Assembly: GCA_946480055.1 (NCBI GenBank)
Contig: CAMLID010000070.1
Span: 1 to 16,831, forward strand
DNA: 16,831 nucleotides
Origin: an uncultured Lysobacter sp.
Lineage (GTDB): Bacteria > Pseudomonadota > Gammaproteobacteria > Xanthomonadales > Xanthomonadaceae
Direction of reading: 5' to 3'
Shown: piece after piece, positions 7,781 to 14,240 of the stretch
Layout: each line of letters starts with the position of its first letter
Numbering within the stretch: the stretch's first letter is position 1
Notes under the pieces: model-generated
Told to the model about the DNA's origin: nothing
What the model saw: the letters and a program-made list of their open reading frames with translations, nothing else
Databases searched by the model: none
Made by a program: the position numbers and the translations under genes

Positions 7781-9691
7781 TTATGGTGTGCGCTGGGCGG
7801 CGCTGCGCTGGCGCCGATCGTCGATGGCCTTGCGTAGCTCGCGCAGGTACTTCTGTCCGGTGCCGTCGTAAGGCCGAGTCTGCGCCTTCAAGCGGGCGTA
7901 GGTGCGCTCGGCTTCAGGCAGTTTGCCGTTCTGCACGTACAAGCGCACCAACATCTCACCCACCGCGAAGTCCGCGCCGGGTTGCCAGGCCAAGGCGGCC
8001 TGCGCTTCGGCCTGCTGCCAATGCCGTGCTCGCGCGTAGAACTCTGCCGCGATCGCGCGCGTCACCCATTTGGAGCGCAGGTTATCGGGTTGCGCATGCG
8101 CGGCGTCCAGCAGTTTTTCGGTGGTCTGCGCCATGTCCAACAAACTGACGTCGCCGCAGCCCTTGCCGGCGATCTTGGCCATCTGCATCAGGGTCTGCGA
8201 TTCGAAGATCGTCAACTGCGGTTGTGCGTCGGCGAGCGCGCGCTGCAGCAGTGCGCGTTCGGGCTTGCCGCTGCGCAGGCATTGCGTCGTGATCAGATTC
8301 AAATTGGCCATCAAACGGTTGCGCGGGGTCGGGCTCTTCGCCAACTGCGACAACAGGCGCTCGCTTTCGTCGTACTTGCCGCCCAACAGCGCCAGCGTCG
8401 ACAGGTCGAGGTGGGCGCGCATCGAATCCGGATGGAACCGCAAGGCCTGCATCACAATGGTGTCGTAGTGACGCCAGACCAGGGCGCGCCCGAGGGTGGC
8501 GAAAGCCAGCACCGCGGCCAGGCCGGCGACGGCGACCAGGGCCAGCCGGTTCGGGCCCTGTGCCGGTTCGGCGCGGCGCGGCGCCAGCGCGCCCAGCCCG
8601 GCCACCGCCAGCAGGATTCCGATCGAGGGCAGGTAGTTGCGATGCTCGTAATACATCTCGATCGGCAGGAAGCTGGATTCGACGCCGTGCGCGACCAGGA
8701 AGAAGAACCAGCCCGCGAACAGGCTGGGTGCGCGCTTGCGCAGCGCGATCGCGGCGACGCTGATCGCGGCCAGCAGCAACAGGGCGAACAACGTCGACGG
8801 TGGCGACAGCAGGCCGGTCGAGGTCGTGAAGTCGTCGGTGTACAGGCCCATGCGCGGCGCGTACGGCAGCAGCAGGGTGCCGAGATAGTCGACCAGGACC
8901 CGGGCCTGGGTCAGCAGGCGCTCGCCCAGGCTGAAATCCCATTCGGCATAGCCATCGAGCAGACGCTCGGGCGCCAGCGTCAGCAAGGCGACGGCGCCGA
9001 GCAGAGGCAGGGCCAGGAACAGGCCGAAGAATGCGAGTACGGGCTTGGAGCGTGGGCGGCCGAAATACGCCAGCTCCAGCACCAGGCACAAGGCCGGCGC
9101 GACCGCCCCGTTCTGCTTGCTGAGCAGGCCGGCCAGCATCAGCAGCGGACACAGCACGAACAGCAGCGCGAGCGCCGGACGAATCCGACCTTCGTCGATC
9201 TGGCGGCGCGCCTGTAGGTAGGTCCACAGCGCCGCGAGCACGAACAGGGTGCTGAGCTGGGCCATACGCTGCACGGCGTAGAGCACGGTACTGGCGTGCA
9301 GCGGATGCAGTAGCCAGAGCGCGGCAAGGATTCCGGCGATCAGTTCGGCGTGCGGCGCCAGGCGTTCGTCGCGGGCGAGCGCGCGGCGCAGGACCTGCCA
9401 GCCGAGCAGGCCGCAGATCAGGTGGGTGATGAGATTGCCCAGCTTGTACGAGAACGGCACGTCGCCGCCGAGCCAGCCGCTGAGCATGAAGCTGAGCATC
9501 GAGACCGGTCGCGCGTACAGCCAGGACGCGTTGCCTGGTACCACTTCCTGCCAGGAGGCCTGGCCGGCCAGCCAGCCGTGCAGGGCGCCGAAGGCGGCGC
9601 CGTCGTCGAGCACGAACGGCCCGGCCAGCCCCGGCCAGTAGATTGCGGCGGTGACCAGCATCGCTGCGAGTAACAACAATCGAACACGCAT
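7781..9691 (-). CDS. GT-C-fold membrane protein with C-terminal TPR region, probable pilin O-glycosyltransferase (paired with the twin pilins)
   Basis: A 636-residue paralogue of the two GT-C proteins downstream. A membrane helix at residues 5-20 leads to GPFVLDDGAAF, with D29-D30 in the first periplasmic loop. RPVSML (61-66), LWLLHPLHASTVLYAVQRMA (125-144), LLSKQNGAVAP (189-199) and YYEHRNYLPSIG (347-358) follow among roughly ten to twelve hydrophobic segments. The C-terminal 200 residues are soluble and helical-repeat-like. It is most similar to the copy next to pilB, including near-identical stretches such as GYAEWDFS and ALRKRAPS. It lies 129 bp after the second of the two near-identical pilins, but a strong terminator sits in that gap, so it would be transcribed by read-through or from an unseen promoter. 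The ATG at 9691 lacks a good ribosome-binding site, which suits low expression of an enzyme next to a very abundant structural protein. Acceptor and sugar are not known. Confidence 0.75.
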   Translation of the reverse strand: MRVRLLLLAAMLVTAAIYWPGLAGPFVLDDGAAFGALHGWLAGQASWQEVVPGNASWLYARPVSMLSFMLSGWLGGDVPFSYKLGNLITHLICGLLGWQVLRRALARDERLAPHAELIAGILAALWLLHPLHASTVLYAVQRMAQLSTLFVLAALWTYLQARRQIDEGRIRPALALLFVLCPLLMLAGLLSKQNGAVAPALCLVLELAYFGRPRSKPVLAFFGLFLALPLLGAVALLTLAPERLLDGYAEWDFSLGERLLTQARVLVDYLGTLLLPYAPRMGLYTDDFTTSTGLLSPPSTLFALLLLAAISVAAIALRKRAPSLFAGWFFFLVAHGVESSFLPIEMYYEHRNYLPSIGILLAVAGLGALAPRRAEPAQGPNRLALVAVAGLAAVLAFATLGRALVWRHYDTIVMQALRFHPDSMRAHLDLSTLALLGGKYDESERLLSQLAKSPTPRNRLMANLNLITTQCLRSGKPERALLQRALADAQPQLTIFESQTLMQMAKIAGKGCGDVSLLDMAQTTEKLLDAAHAQPDNLRSKWVTRAIAAEFYARARHWQQAEAQAALAWQPGADFAVGEMLVRLYVQNGKLPEAERTYARLKAQTRPYDGTGQKYLRELRKAIDDRRQRSAAQRTP

Positions 9692-9764
9692 GCAGGGGCT
9701 GGCCTTTGCTAGGGGTTGCTGAGGCTAATGGCGCCGACCTGAGGTACGCAATGACCGAGCGCGC

Positions 9765-9799
9765 AAAAAAAACGAAACCCCGGCGAGCCGGGGTTTCGT
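9765..9799 (-). terminator. Rho-independent terminator of the second pilA
   Basis: The minus strand forms a long GC-rich stem (CGAAACCCCGGC / GCCGGGGTTTCG) followed by eight T residues, a textbook intrinsic terminator, about 22 bp after the pilin stop. Part of it is carried in the long direct repeat and occurs again at 10488-10519. Confidence 0.92.
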
Positions 9800-10240
9800 G
9801 TGTAGCACTTACGGTAAGGCTTAGCGGCACTCGGCCGGGATCTGCGAATCCGGAGCGTTCGAGGTGCAGGTCCACTCGATGCGGCCCGAACCAGCCGGCA
9901 TGGCCGGGGTCAGGGTGTGCACGGCGTTGGCGGTCGCGCCGGTGCTGCGGGTGGTCATGCCGATCACGCCGTTGGCGCCGACGACGACGCTGGCGCAGTA
10001 GTCGCTCTGGGCGAACGAGTAGCCGGTGTTGGTCGAGGTGACCAGGCTCAGCGAACCACGGTCCTGAGCGGTCTCGGACACGGCCAGCTTGGCGGCGGCG
10101 GCGACGTTCAGGCACTCGGTGTTCTTGGTGCGGATCGTGTAGTCCTGGTACGCCGGCAGAGCGATGGCGATCAGGATGCCGAGGATCGCGATCACGATCA
10201 TCAGTTCGATCAGGGTGAAGCCTTGCTGGTTGTTCTTCAT
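9768..10240. repeat. Direct repeat copy 1: pilA plus terminator
   Basis: Matches 10488-10960 at an offset of exactly 720 bp with 8 substitutions and no indels. The identity starts in the terminator A-run and ends sharply at the pilin start codon; upstream leaders are only partly similar. Two of the changes alter the protein. This indicates a tandem duplication kept similar by recent origin, selection or gene conversion. Confidence 0.95.
9821..10240 (-). CDS. pilA: Type IVa major pilin (second of the twin copies)
   Basis: Prepilin of 139 residues with leader MKNNQQG, cleavage after Gly7 and mature start [20 protein letters not shown] (Glu5 present). Cysteines at 43, 82, 125 and 138; C125-C138 frames the C-terminal disulfide loop and the protein ends PAECR. 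It differs from the neighbouring copy only at residue 77 (Ala instead of Thr) and 86 (Val instead of Asp). I start it at the ATG at 10240 because the upstream in-frame extension has no homology and the ribosome-binding sequence AGGGGA lies about 8 nt before this ATG. It has its own sigma-54 promoter and its own terminator, so it should be an independent, highly expressed transcript. There is no C-terminal Ser like the one modified by TfpO in some Pseudomonas pilins; any glycan would be on internal Ser/Thr residues. Confidence 0.96.
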   Translation of the reverse strand: MKNNQQGFTLIELMIVIAILGILIAIALPAYQDYTIRTKNTECLNVAAAAKLAVSETAQDRGSLSLVTSTNTGYSFAQSDYCASVVVGANGVIGMTTRSTGATANAVHTLTPAMPAGSGRIEWTCTSNAPDSQIPAECR

Positions 10241-10327
10241 GGTGTAGTCCCCTTTGGTGAGTTCACGTGTCCGCGGCTTGGAATCCGGCGGTAGCCGTGC
10301 GGAGTGCACGTGCCTGGTAAATGCTAC

Positions 10328-10342
10328 GCATAAAGCATGCCA
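10328..10342 (-). promoter_or_regulatory. Sigma-54 (-24/-12) promoter of the second pilA
   Basis: The minus strand reads TGGCATGCTTTATGC with GG-N10-GC spacing, preceded by T as in the other two pilin promoters. The -12 box is ATGC rather than TTGC. The predicted leader is about 75 nt. It lies about 110 bp past the terminators of the upstream pilin gene. Confidence 0.8.
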
Positions 10343-10455
10343 ATTCGGCCTTATGGGATCTCAAAACGGCACCTTGCATACCTGCGCCGTGCCGAGAGGA
10401 AGCGGAGGCTTGGCGCTGGGCTGGCGGGCACGCTGGGCTTGCAAGGCACATAAGC

Positions 10456-10478
10456 AAAGACCCCGGCAAGCCGGGGTC
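10456..10478 (-). terminator. Second, tandem hairpin terminator after the first pilA
   Basis: Stem GACCCCGG / CCGGGGTC with a 4-nt loop (10459-10478) followed on the minus strand by TTT. It lies just beyond the stronger terminator at 10488-10519, so the twin pilin genes are separated by two stop signals. The copy after the second pilA does not have this extra hairpin. Confidence 0.75.
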
Positions 10479-10487
10479 CTGAGGCAC

Positions 10488-10519
10488 AAAAACGAAACCC
10501 CGGCGAGCCGGGGTTTCGT
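10488..10519 (-). terminator. Rho-independent terminator of the first pilA
   Basis: Same stem as at 9765-9799 (CGAAACCCCGGC / GCCGGGGTTTCG), here followed on the minus strand by five T residues. About 21 bp after the pilin stop. It is part of the 473-bp repeat. Confidence 0.9.
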
Positions 10520-10540
10520 GTGTAGCACTTACGGCAAGGC

Positions 10541-10960
10541 TTAGCGGCACTCGGCCGGAATCTGCGAATCCGGAGCGTTCGAGGTGCAGGTCCACTCGAT
10601 GCGACCCGAACCAGCCGGCATGGCCGGGGTCAGGGTGTGCACGGCGTTAGCGGTCGCGCCGGTGCTGCGGGTGGTCATGCCGATCACGCCGTTGGCGCCG
10701 ACGTCGACGCTGGCGCAGTAGTCGCTCTGGGTGAACGAGTAGCCGGTGTTGGTCGAGGTGACCAGGCTCAGCGAACCACGGTCCTGGGCGGTCTCGGACA
10801 CGGCCAGCTTGGCAGCGGCGGCGACGTTCAGGCACTCGGTGTTCTTGGTGCGGATCGTGTAGTCCTGGTACGCCGGCAGAGCGATGGCGATCAGGATGCC
10901 GAGGATCGCGATCACGATCATCAGTTCGATCAGGGTGAAGCCTTGCTGGTTGTTCTTCAT
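10541..10960 (-). CDS. pilA: Type IVa major pilin (first of the twin copies, next to the divergent control region)
   Basis: Prepilin of 139 residues: leader MKNNQQG, mature N-terminus [20 protein letters not shown] with Glu5, Cys at 43, 82, 125 and 138, C-terminal disulfide loop between 125 and 138. Thr77 and Asp86 distinguish it from the second copy. The ATG at 10960 is supported by AGGGGA about 7-8 nt upstream and by the prepilin motif; an upstream in-frame ATG at 11104 would add 48 residues before the leader and would place the -24/-12 promoter inside the gene, so I reject it. It is preceded by a sigma-54 promoter and by a 300-bp region with inverted repeats, the richest control region of the three pilins, and is followed by two terminators. 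It is a good candidate for the main structural subunit of the pilus. Confidence 0.96.
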   Translation of the reverse strand: MKNNQQGFTLIELMIVIAILGILIAIALPAYQDYTIRTKNTECLNVAAAAKLAVSETAQDRGSLSLVTSTNTGYSFTQSDYCASVDVGANGVIGMTTRSTGATANAVHTLTPAMPAGSGRIEWTCTSNAPDSQIPAECR

Positions 10961-11059
10961 TGTGTTTCCCCTAGGAGTGGTGAACTTCACGTGCCTGCTG
11001 GCCCGGCTTTGCGGTCCTTCGGCTGCCGTGCGGAACTGCACGTGCGCTACAAAGCATAC

Positions 11060-11074
11060 GCATAACCCATGCCA
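11060..11074 (-). promoter_or_regulatory. Sigma-54 (-24/-12) promoter of the first pilA
   Basis: The minus strand reads TGGCATGGGTTATGC with GG-N10-GC spacing. It gives a leader of about 88 nt. The -24 half TTGGCATG is identical in all three pilin promoters of this window. Confidence 0.8.
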
Positions 11075-11160
11075 ATAGCGGCCATCGCCATTCCGAAATT
11101 CCAAACTGGCAAGCCGATCACGCTAACCGGGGCGGCACCTAAAAAAGAGGTGACGCGAAT

Positions 11161-11174
11161 TGTCAGTCGCGACA
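11161..11174 (-). promoter_or_regulatory. Possible PilR-type upstream site
   Basis: TGTCAGTCGCGACA contains inverted TGTC/GACA half-sites about 90-100 bp upstream of the -24/-12 promoter of the first pilA. The place is right for an enhancer site of an NtrC-type activator, and PilR sites in Pseudomonas contain TGTC cores; the assignment is an inference. Confidence 0.35.
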
Positions 11175-11178
11175 GATT

Positions 11179-11201
11179 GATGTGACGCTTTGCGTCACAT
11201 C
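11179..11201. promoter_or_regulatory. Perfect 10-bp-arm inverted repeat in the divergent control region
   Basis: Arms GATGTGACGC and GCGTCACATC around a TTT spacer, with no mismatch. It sits about 105 bp upstream of the pilin promoter and about 175 bp before the divergent operon, so it could be an operator for either or both. It contains TGTGA and TCACA but 9 nt apart, not the 6 nt of CRP/Clp sites. Confidence 0.6.
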
Positions 11202-11376
11202 GCGTTTCGGTGAGCCGGCCATGGCCGCGCTGTGCGTGGTGCGGACGCTCTTGCGCAGAGGTCCTTGCAGCGGTGACGGCGATCCCAGCTCGGCCGCCCG
11301 CCGCGTCGCAGGCGCGGGGCGAAATGCATACTAAGCGTGTAGCGCGAGCGCGGGAGACATCCCTGCCGAGCCGCGC
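11202..11376 (+). promoter_or_regulatory. Leader region of the rightward glycosylation-type operon
   Basis: About 175 bp with no supported gene. A sequence GCATACTAAG near 11326-11335 might serve as a -10 region for the rightward operon, but I cannot assign a -35. The short frames here are shadows. Confidence 0.25.
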
Positions 11377-11778
11377 ATGCATAAGCTGGGGGCTTGGGTG
11401 ATCCGCGAAATCCTGATGATCGTATTTGTGGCCTGCTCGACCCTGGGCAGCCAGTTGTTGATCAAGCGTTCGTTGCTGCATCTGGCCGCGCGCAGTCCCG
11501 ACTTGAAGGGTTTCGACTGGCTGATGGCCGCCGTGTTGTCGCCGGGCGTGCTGACCGCAGTCGCGATCCAGGGCCTGGGCTTCGTGATCTGGGTGGTGGT
11601 GGTCAGCAAGGTCAAGCTCGGCATGGCCTTCGCGATCAATGGCGCGTCCTTTTATATATTGATGGCGGCAGTGAGCTGGTGGCTCTACGGCGAGCGCCTG
11701 ACGCCGGTGCAGTGGGGCGGGATCGTGCTGGTGTCGGCGGGCGTGCTGATGCTGTCGAGCATGGGGCAGAACGCCTGA
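11377..11778 (+). CDS. Small four-helix EamA/SMR-like membrane protein, possible lipid-linked sugar flippase
   Basis: A 133-residue hydrophobic protein with four predicted helices (about 10-30, 52-77, 83-103 and 109-129). The ending YGERLTPVQWGGIVLVSAGVLML is typical of EamA/DMT-superfamily half-length members, a group that includes the ArnE/ArnF flippase subunits; GSQLLIKRS in the first part fits too. Small proteins of this kind beside polyprenyl-phosphate glycosyltransferases often move the lipid-linked sugar across the inner membrane; that is the role I infer. It is the first gene of a four-gene rightward operon, with only 11 nt before the next start. The start is uncertain: ATG at 11377 has no clear ribosome-binding site, while a GTG at 11398 has GGGGG a few bases upstream and would remove seven residues. 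Confidence 0.7.
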   Translation: MHKLGAWVIREILMIVFVACSTLGSQLLIKRSLLHLAARSPDLKGFDWLMAAVLSPGVLTAVAIQGLGFVIWVVVVSKVKLGMAFAINGASFYILMAAVSWWLYGERLTPVQWGGIVLVSAGVLMLSSMGQNA

Positions 11779-11789
11779 GTCCCGCACCC

Positions 11790-12587
11790 GTGTCCGACCT
11801 GCTCCATTCCTTCGTAGTCCCGGCTTACGGCCGTTCGCCGCACCTGCGCGAGTGTCTGGAGTCGCTGCGGCGCCAGAGCCTGCCTTCGCGTCTGTTCATC
11901 GCGACCTCCACGCCGTACGACGGCCTGGCCGAAGTCGCTCGCGAGTACGGGGCCACACTGGCCGTGCATGCACCGAACGCCGGTATCGGTCGCGACTGGA
12001 ACTACGCCCTGGCCCAGGCCGACACGCCCTGGCTCACGGTGGCGCACCAGGACGATATCTATCTGCCCGAGTTCACCCGCCGCACGCTGGACGCCGCCGC
12101 GGCGCGACCGGATGCGGCGCTGTTGTTCACCGGCTATGCCGAACTGCTGGCCGACAGCGATGCGGTCCGCGACGCCACCGCGATGCTGCGGATCAAGCGC
12201 CTGCTGCTGGAGCTGGCGTTCCTGGGCCGAGACGCCGTCGCGCGGCCGGGCGCGAAGCTGCGTGCCTTGCGCTTCGGCTGCCCGATCCCGTGCCCTTCGG
12301 TGACCCTGGCCCGGCGTTCGCCGCCGTTCCGCTTCCGCGAAGACCTGCGCGTCAACCTGGACTGGGATGCCTGGGTGCGTTGCGCGCGGGAGCCGGGCGC
12401 GTTCGTGTACATTCGCGAGTCGTTGATGCTGCATCGCATCCATCCGGGTAGCGAGACCAGCGCGGGCGTGCGCGACGGGGTGCGCGCGGCGGAGGACCAG
12501 ATGATGTTCGATTCCCTGTGGCCGAAGCCGATCGCGCGCATGCTCGCGCGGGCCTACCGCCTGTCCTACGCGGGCGCGGAGCGATGA
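11790..12587 (+). CDS. Family 2 (GT-A) glycosyltransferase, soluble
   Basis: A 265-residue protein starting at a GTG. The N-terminus HSFVVPAYGRSPHLRECLES is the first strand and helix of a GT2 nucleotide-sugar domain. AHQDDIYLPEF (85-95) carries the acidic metal/nucleotide-binding motif, and NLDWDAWVR (189-197) is in the place of the usual acceptor-side acidic motif. No membrane helix is seen. The frame is open upstream into the preceding gene, but homology begins only here and the preceding stop lies 11 nt earlier, so the GTG at 11790 is the sensible start. It overlaps the next gene by 4 bp (ATGA), indicating translational coupling. It probably adds a sugar to a lipid-linked precursor or to a glycan; donor and acceptor cannot be read from sequence. 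Confidence 0.85.
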   Translation: MSDLLHSFVVPAYGRSPHLRECLESLRRQSLPSRLFIATSTPYDGLAEVAREYGATLAVHAPNAGIGRDWNYALAQADTPWLTVAHQDDIYLPEFTRRTLDAAAARPDAALLFTGYAELLADSDAVRDATAMLRIKRLLLELAFLGRDAVARPGAKLRALRFGCPIPCPSVTLARRSPPFRFREDLRVNLDWDAWVRCAREPGAFVYIRESLMLHRIHPGSETSAGVRDGVRAAEDQMMFDSLWPKPIARMLARAYRLSYAGAER

Positions 12588-13609
12588 GCCAGGTCGCCGA
12601 CCGGATCGGCTTGAATGCGCTACCGCAGGCGCTGGCCGAGGACGCGCCGCGGATCGCGGTGGTCGTGCCCTGCCATCGTGTGCGCCAGCACATCCTGGAC
12701 GTGATCGACGACGTGCCTGCCGTGGTCTGGCGCATCTACGTGGTCGACGACGCCTGCCCCGAGCAGTCCGGCCGCTACGTCGAACAGGAGTGCCGCGACC
12801 CACGCGTGCAGGTGCTGTTCAACGAGGTCAACCTGGGCGTCGGCGGTGCGGTGATGGCCGGTTACCAGCGCGCGGTCGCCGACGGCGCCGATGTGGTGGT
12901 GAAGATGGACGGCGACGGTCAGATGGCCGGCGCGGCGCTGCCGCAGCTGGTCGGGCCGATCCTGCGCGGCGACGCCGACTACACCAAGGGCAATCGTTTC
13001 TACGACCTGGCCCAGATCGGGCGCATGCCGAAGCTGCGCATCTTCGGCAACGCGATGCTGTCGTTCATGACCAAGATATCGTCCGGCTATTGGGACGTGT
13101 TCGATCCGACCAACGGCTACACCGCGATCCATGCCAAGGTCGTGGCCAAGCTGCCGCTGCACAAGATCAGCCGGCGCTATTTCTTCGAGACCGACATGCT
13201 GTTCCGGCTCAACATCGTCCGCGCCGTGGTCGTGGATGTGCCGATGGACGCGCGCTACGGTGCCGAGACCAGCAACCTGCGCATCTCCAAGATCCTGTTC
13301 GATTTCCTGTTCAAGCACCTGCGCAACACCTTCAAGCGCGTGTTCTACAACTATTTCCTGCGCGATCTGTCGCTGGCTTCGATCGAGCTCGCGTTCGGAG
13401 CGCTGTTCATGCTGGTCGGCACCGCGCTCGGCGCCAAGTTCTGGTTCGACTCCTACCTGACCGGCGTCACCGCATCGGCCGGTAGCGTCATGCTGGCGGC
13501 TTTGCAGGTGATCGTGGGTATCCAACTGGTGCTGGGTTTCCTGGCCTACGACATCGCCTCGGTGCCCAAGCGCACCCTGCATCCCTTGTTGCCGTCCGAC
13601 GAGGAATGA
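12584..13609 (+). CDS. Membrane-anchored GT2 glycosyltransferase, polyprenyl-phosphate sugar synthase type
   Basis: A 341-residue protein. The GT-A domain begins PRIAVVVPCHRVRQHI, has VVDDACPE (53-60), NLGVGGAVMAGYQRA (83-97) and the DxD motif KMDGDGQM (D109 and D111), then FETDMLFRLN (201-210). Two hydrophobic helices close the protein (about 262-287 and 297-323). This layout matches dolichol/undecaprenyl-phosphate sugar synthases (DPM1/GtrB-like enzymes), which load a sugar onto the polyprenyl carrier on the cytoplasmic side. It starts at the ATG that overlaps the previous stop (ATGA) and has GGAG upstream. A following methyltransferase gene starts 1 nt after its stop. In context it is the likely maker of the donor used by the GT-C proteins of this locus; the sugar is unknown. 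Confidence 0.85.
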   Translation: MSQVADRIGLNALPQALAEDAPRIAVVVPCHRVRQHILDVIDDVPAVVWRIYVVDDACPEQSGRYVEQECRDPRVQVLFNEVNLGVGGAVMAGYQRAVADGADVVVKMDGDGQMAGAALPQLVGPILRGDADYTKGNRFYDLAQIGRMPKLRIFGNAMLSFMTKISSGYWDVFDPTNGYTAIHAKVVAKLPLHKISRRYFFETDMLFRLNIVRAVVVDVPMDARYGAETSNLRISKILFDFLFKHLRNTFKRVFYNYFLRDLSLASIELAFGALFMLVGTALGAKFWFDSYLTGVTASAGSVMLAALQVIVGIQLVLGFLAYDIASVPKRTLHPLLPSDEE

Positions 13610-13610
13610 G

Positions 13611-14210
13611 ATGAGCGGCGAATTCGACCAGCGCTACACCGCCTACCAGACCGATCGCAGCGCGCTGCGGCGCCTGGTCCGGCGCGTCTACCTGCGCAGC
13701 GCGGCCGCGCAGTTGCAGGGGCCGACCTTGGATTTCGGTTGCGGCGTCGGCGAACTGCTGGAACGTCTGCCGGCCGGGTCCAAGGGGCTGGAGTACAACC
13801 GCGCCACCGTCGACCATTGCCGTTCGCGCGGGCTGGACGTGGACTGGTACGACGGCTACGCCGACGACTGGAGCCTGACGCCGCTGCGCGGCCAGCGCTA
13901 CGAGTCGATGGTGATCAGCCACGTGCTGGAGCACTTCATCGGCCCCGAGGCGATCCTGTCGAGGTTGTTGCGTTCGGCGGGCGAACTCGGCGTGCGGCGC
14001 GTGCTGGCGATCGTGCCCGGCCGCGCCGGTTACCGCATCGACGACACCCATCGCACCTTCGTCGATCGCGCGATGCTGGCCGATCCGGCGATCGTCGCCG
14101 ACAGCGGCTTCGCACTGCAGCGCGCACGCTACTTCCCGGGCAATATCCGCAAGATCGGCGACTGGTTCCCGCATCACGAACTGCAGGCGCTGTTCGTCCG
14201 CCGCGATTGA
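13611..14210 (+). CDS. Class I SAM-dependent methyltransferase
   Basis: A 199-residue protein with the SAM-binding motif TLDFGCGVGEL (39-49), an acidic residue ending strand 2 (GLEYN, E61) and HVLEH (104-108), typical of small-molecule or sugar methyltransferases of the Methyltransf_11/23 type. The ATG is 1 nt past the preceding stop, and GAGGAA, its ribosome-binding site, lies inside the end of that gene, so it is tightly coupled to the polyprenyl-sugar synthase. It ends 30 bp from the convergent pilR. The placement suggests O- or N-methylation of the sugar or lipid-linked precursor, but the acceptor is inferred from context only. Confidence 0.85.
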   Translation: MSGEFDQRYTAYQTDRSALRRLVRRVYLRSAAAQLQGPTLDFGCGVGELLERLPAGSKGLEYNRATVDHCRSRGLDVDWYDGYADDWSLTPLRGQRYESMVISHVLEHFIGPEAILSRLLRSAGELGVRRVLAIVPGRAGYRIDDTHRTFVDRAMLADPAIVADSGFALQRARYFPGNIRKIGDWFPHHELQALFVRRD

Positions 14211-14213
14211 ATG

Positions 14214-14233
14214 CGCCGCGCCTGCGCGCGGCG
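14214..14233. terminator. Hairpin between the convergent methyltransferase and pilR genes
   Basis: An 8-bp stem, CGCCGCGC / GCGCGGCG, with a 4-nt loop in the 30-bp gap between two convergent stops. There is no T-run in either direction, so its terminator role is only suggested by position. Confidence 0.4.
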
Positions 14234-14240
14234 GCAGGGC

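Larger units (their letters stand above)
10488..10960. repeat. Direct repeat copy 2: pilA plus terminator
   Basis: Partner of 9768-10240 (offset 720 bp, 8 substitutions). The leaders upstream of the two repeats also share short blocks, GCCGTGCGGA and TGCACGTGC, next to the -24/-12 sites, so the original duplication included the promoter, which has since diverged more than the coding part. Confidence 0.95.

Noticed and set aside
2749..9691. O-antigen ligase/Wzy or TfpO identity for the GT-C proteins
   Set aside because: The DD motif in the first loop and the EHRNYLP motif fit GT-C/TMTC-like enzymes better, and I see no Wzy_C-type periplasmic loop.
8082..10115. Minus-strand frame of 677 codons across a pilin, a terminator and a GT-C gene
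   Set aside because: It crosses an intrinsic terminator and is out of frame with two genes that show conserved motifs.
10961..11104. Upstream in-frame extension of the first pilA (48 extra residues)
   Set aside because: It would contain the -24/-12 promoter and put residues before the class III leader; the ATG at 10960 has a good ribosome-binding site.
11181..11199. CRP/Clp binding site (TGTGA ... TCACA)
   Set aside because: The half-sites are 9 nt apart instead of 6, so it is reported as an unassigned inverted repeat.
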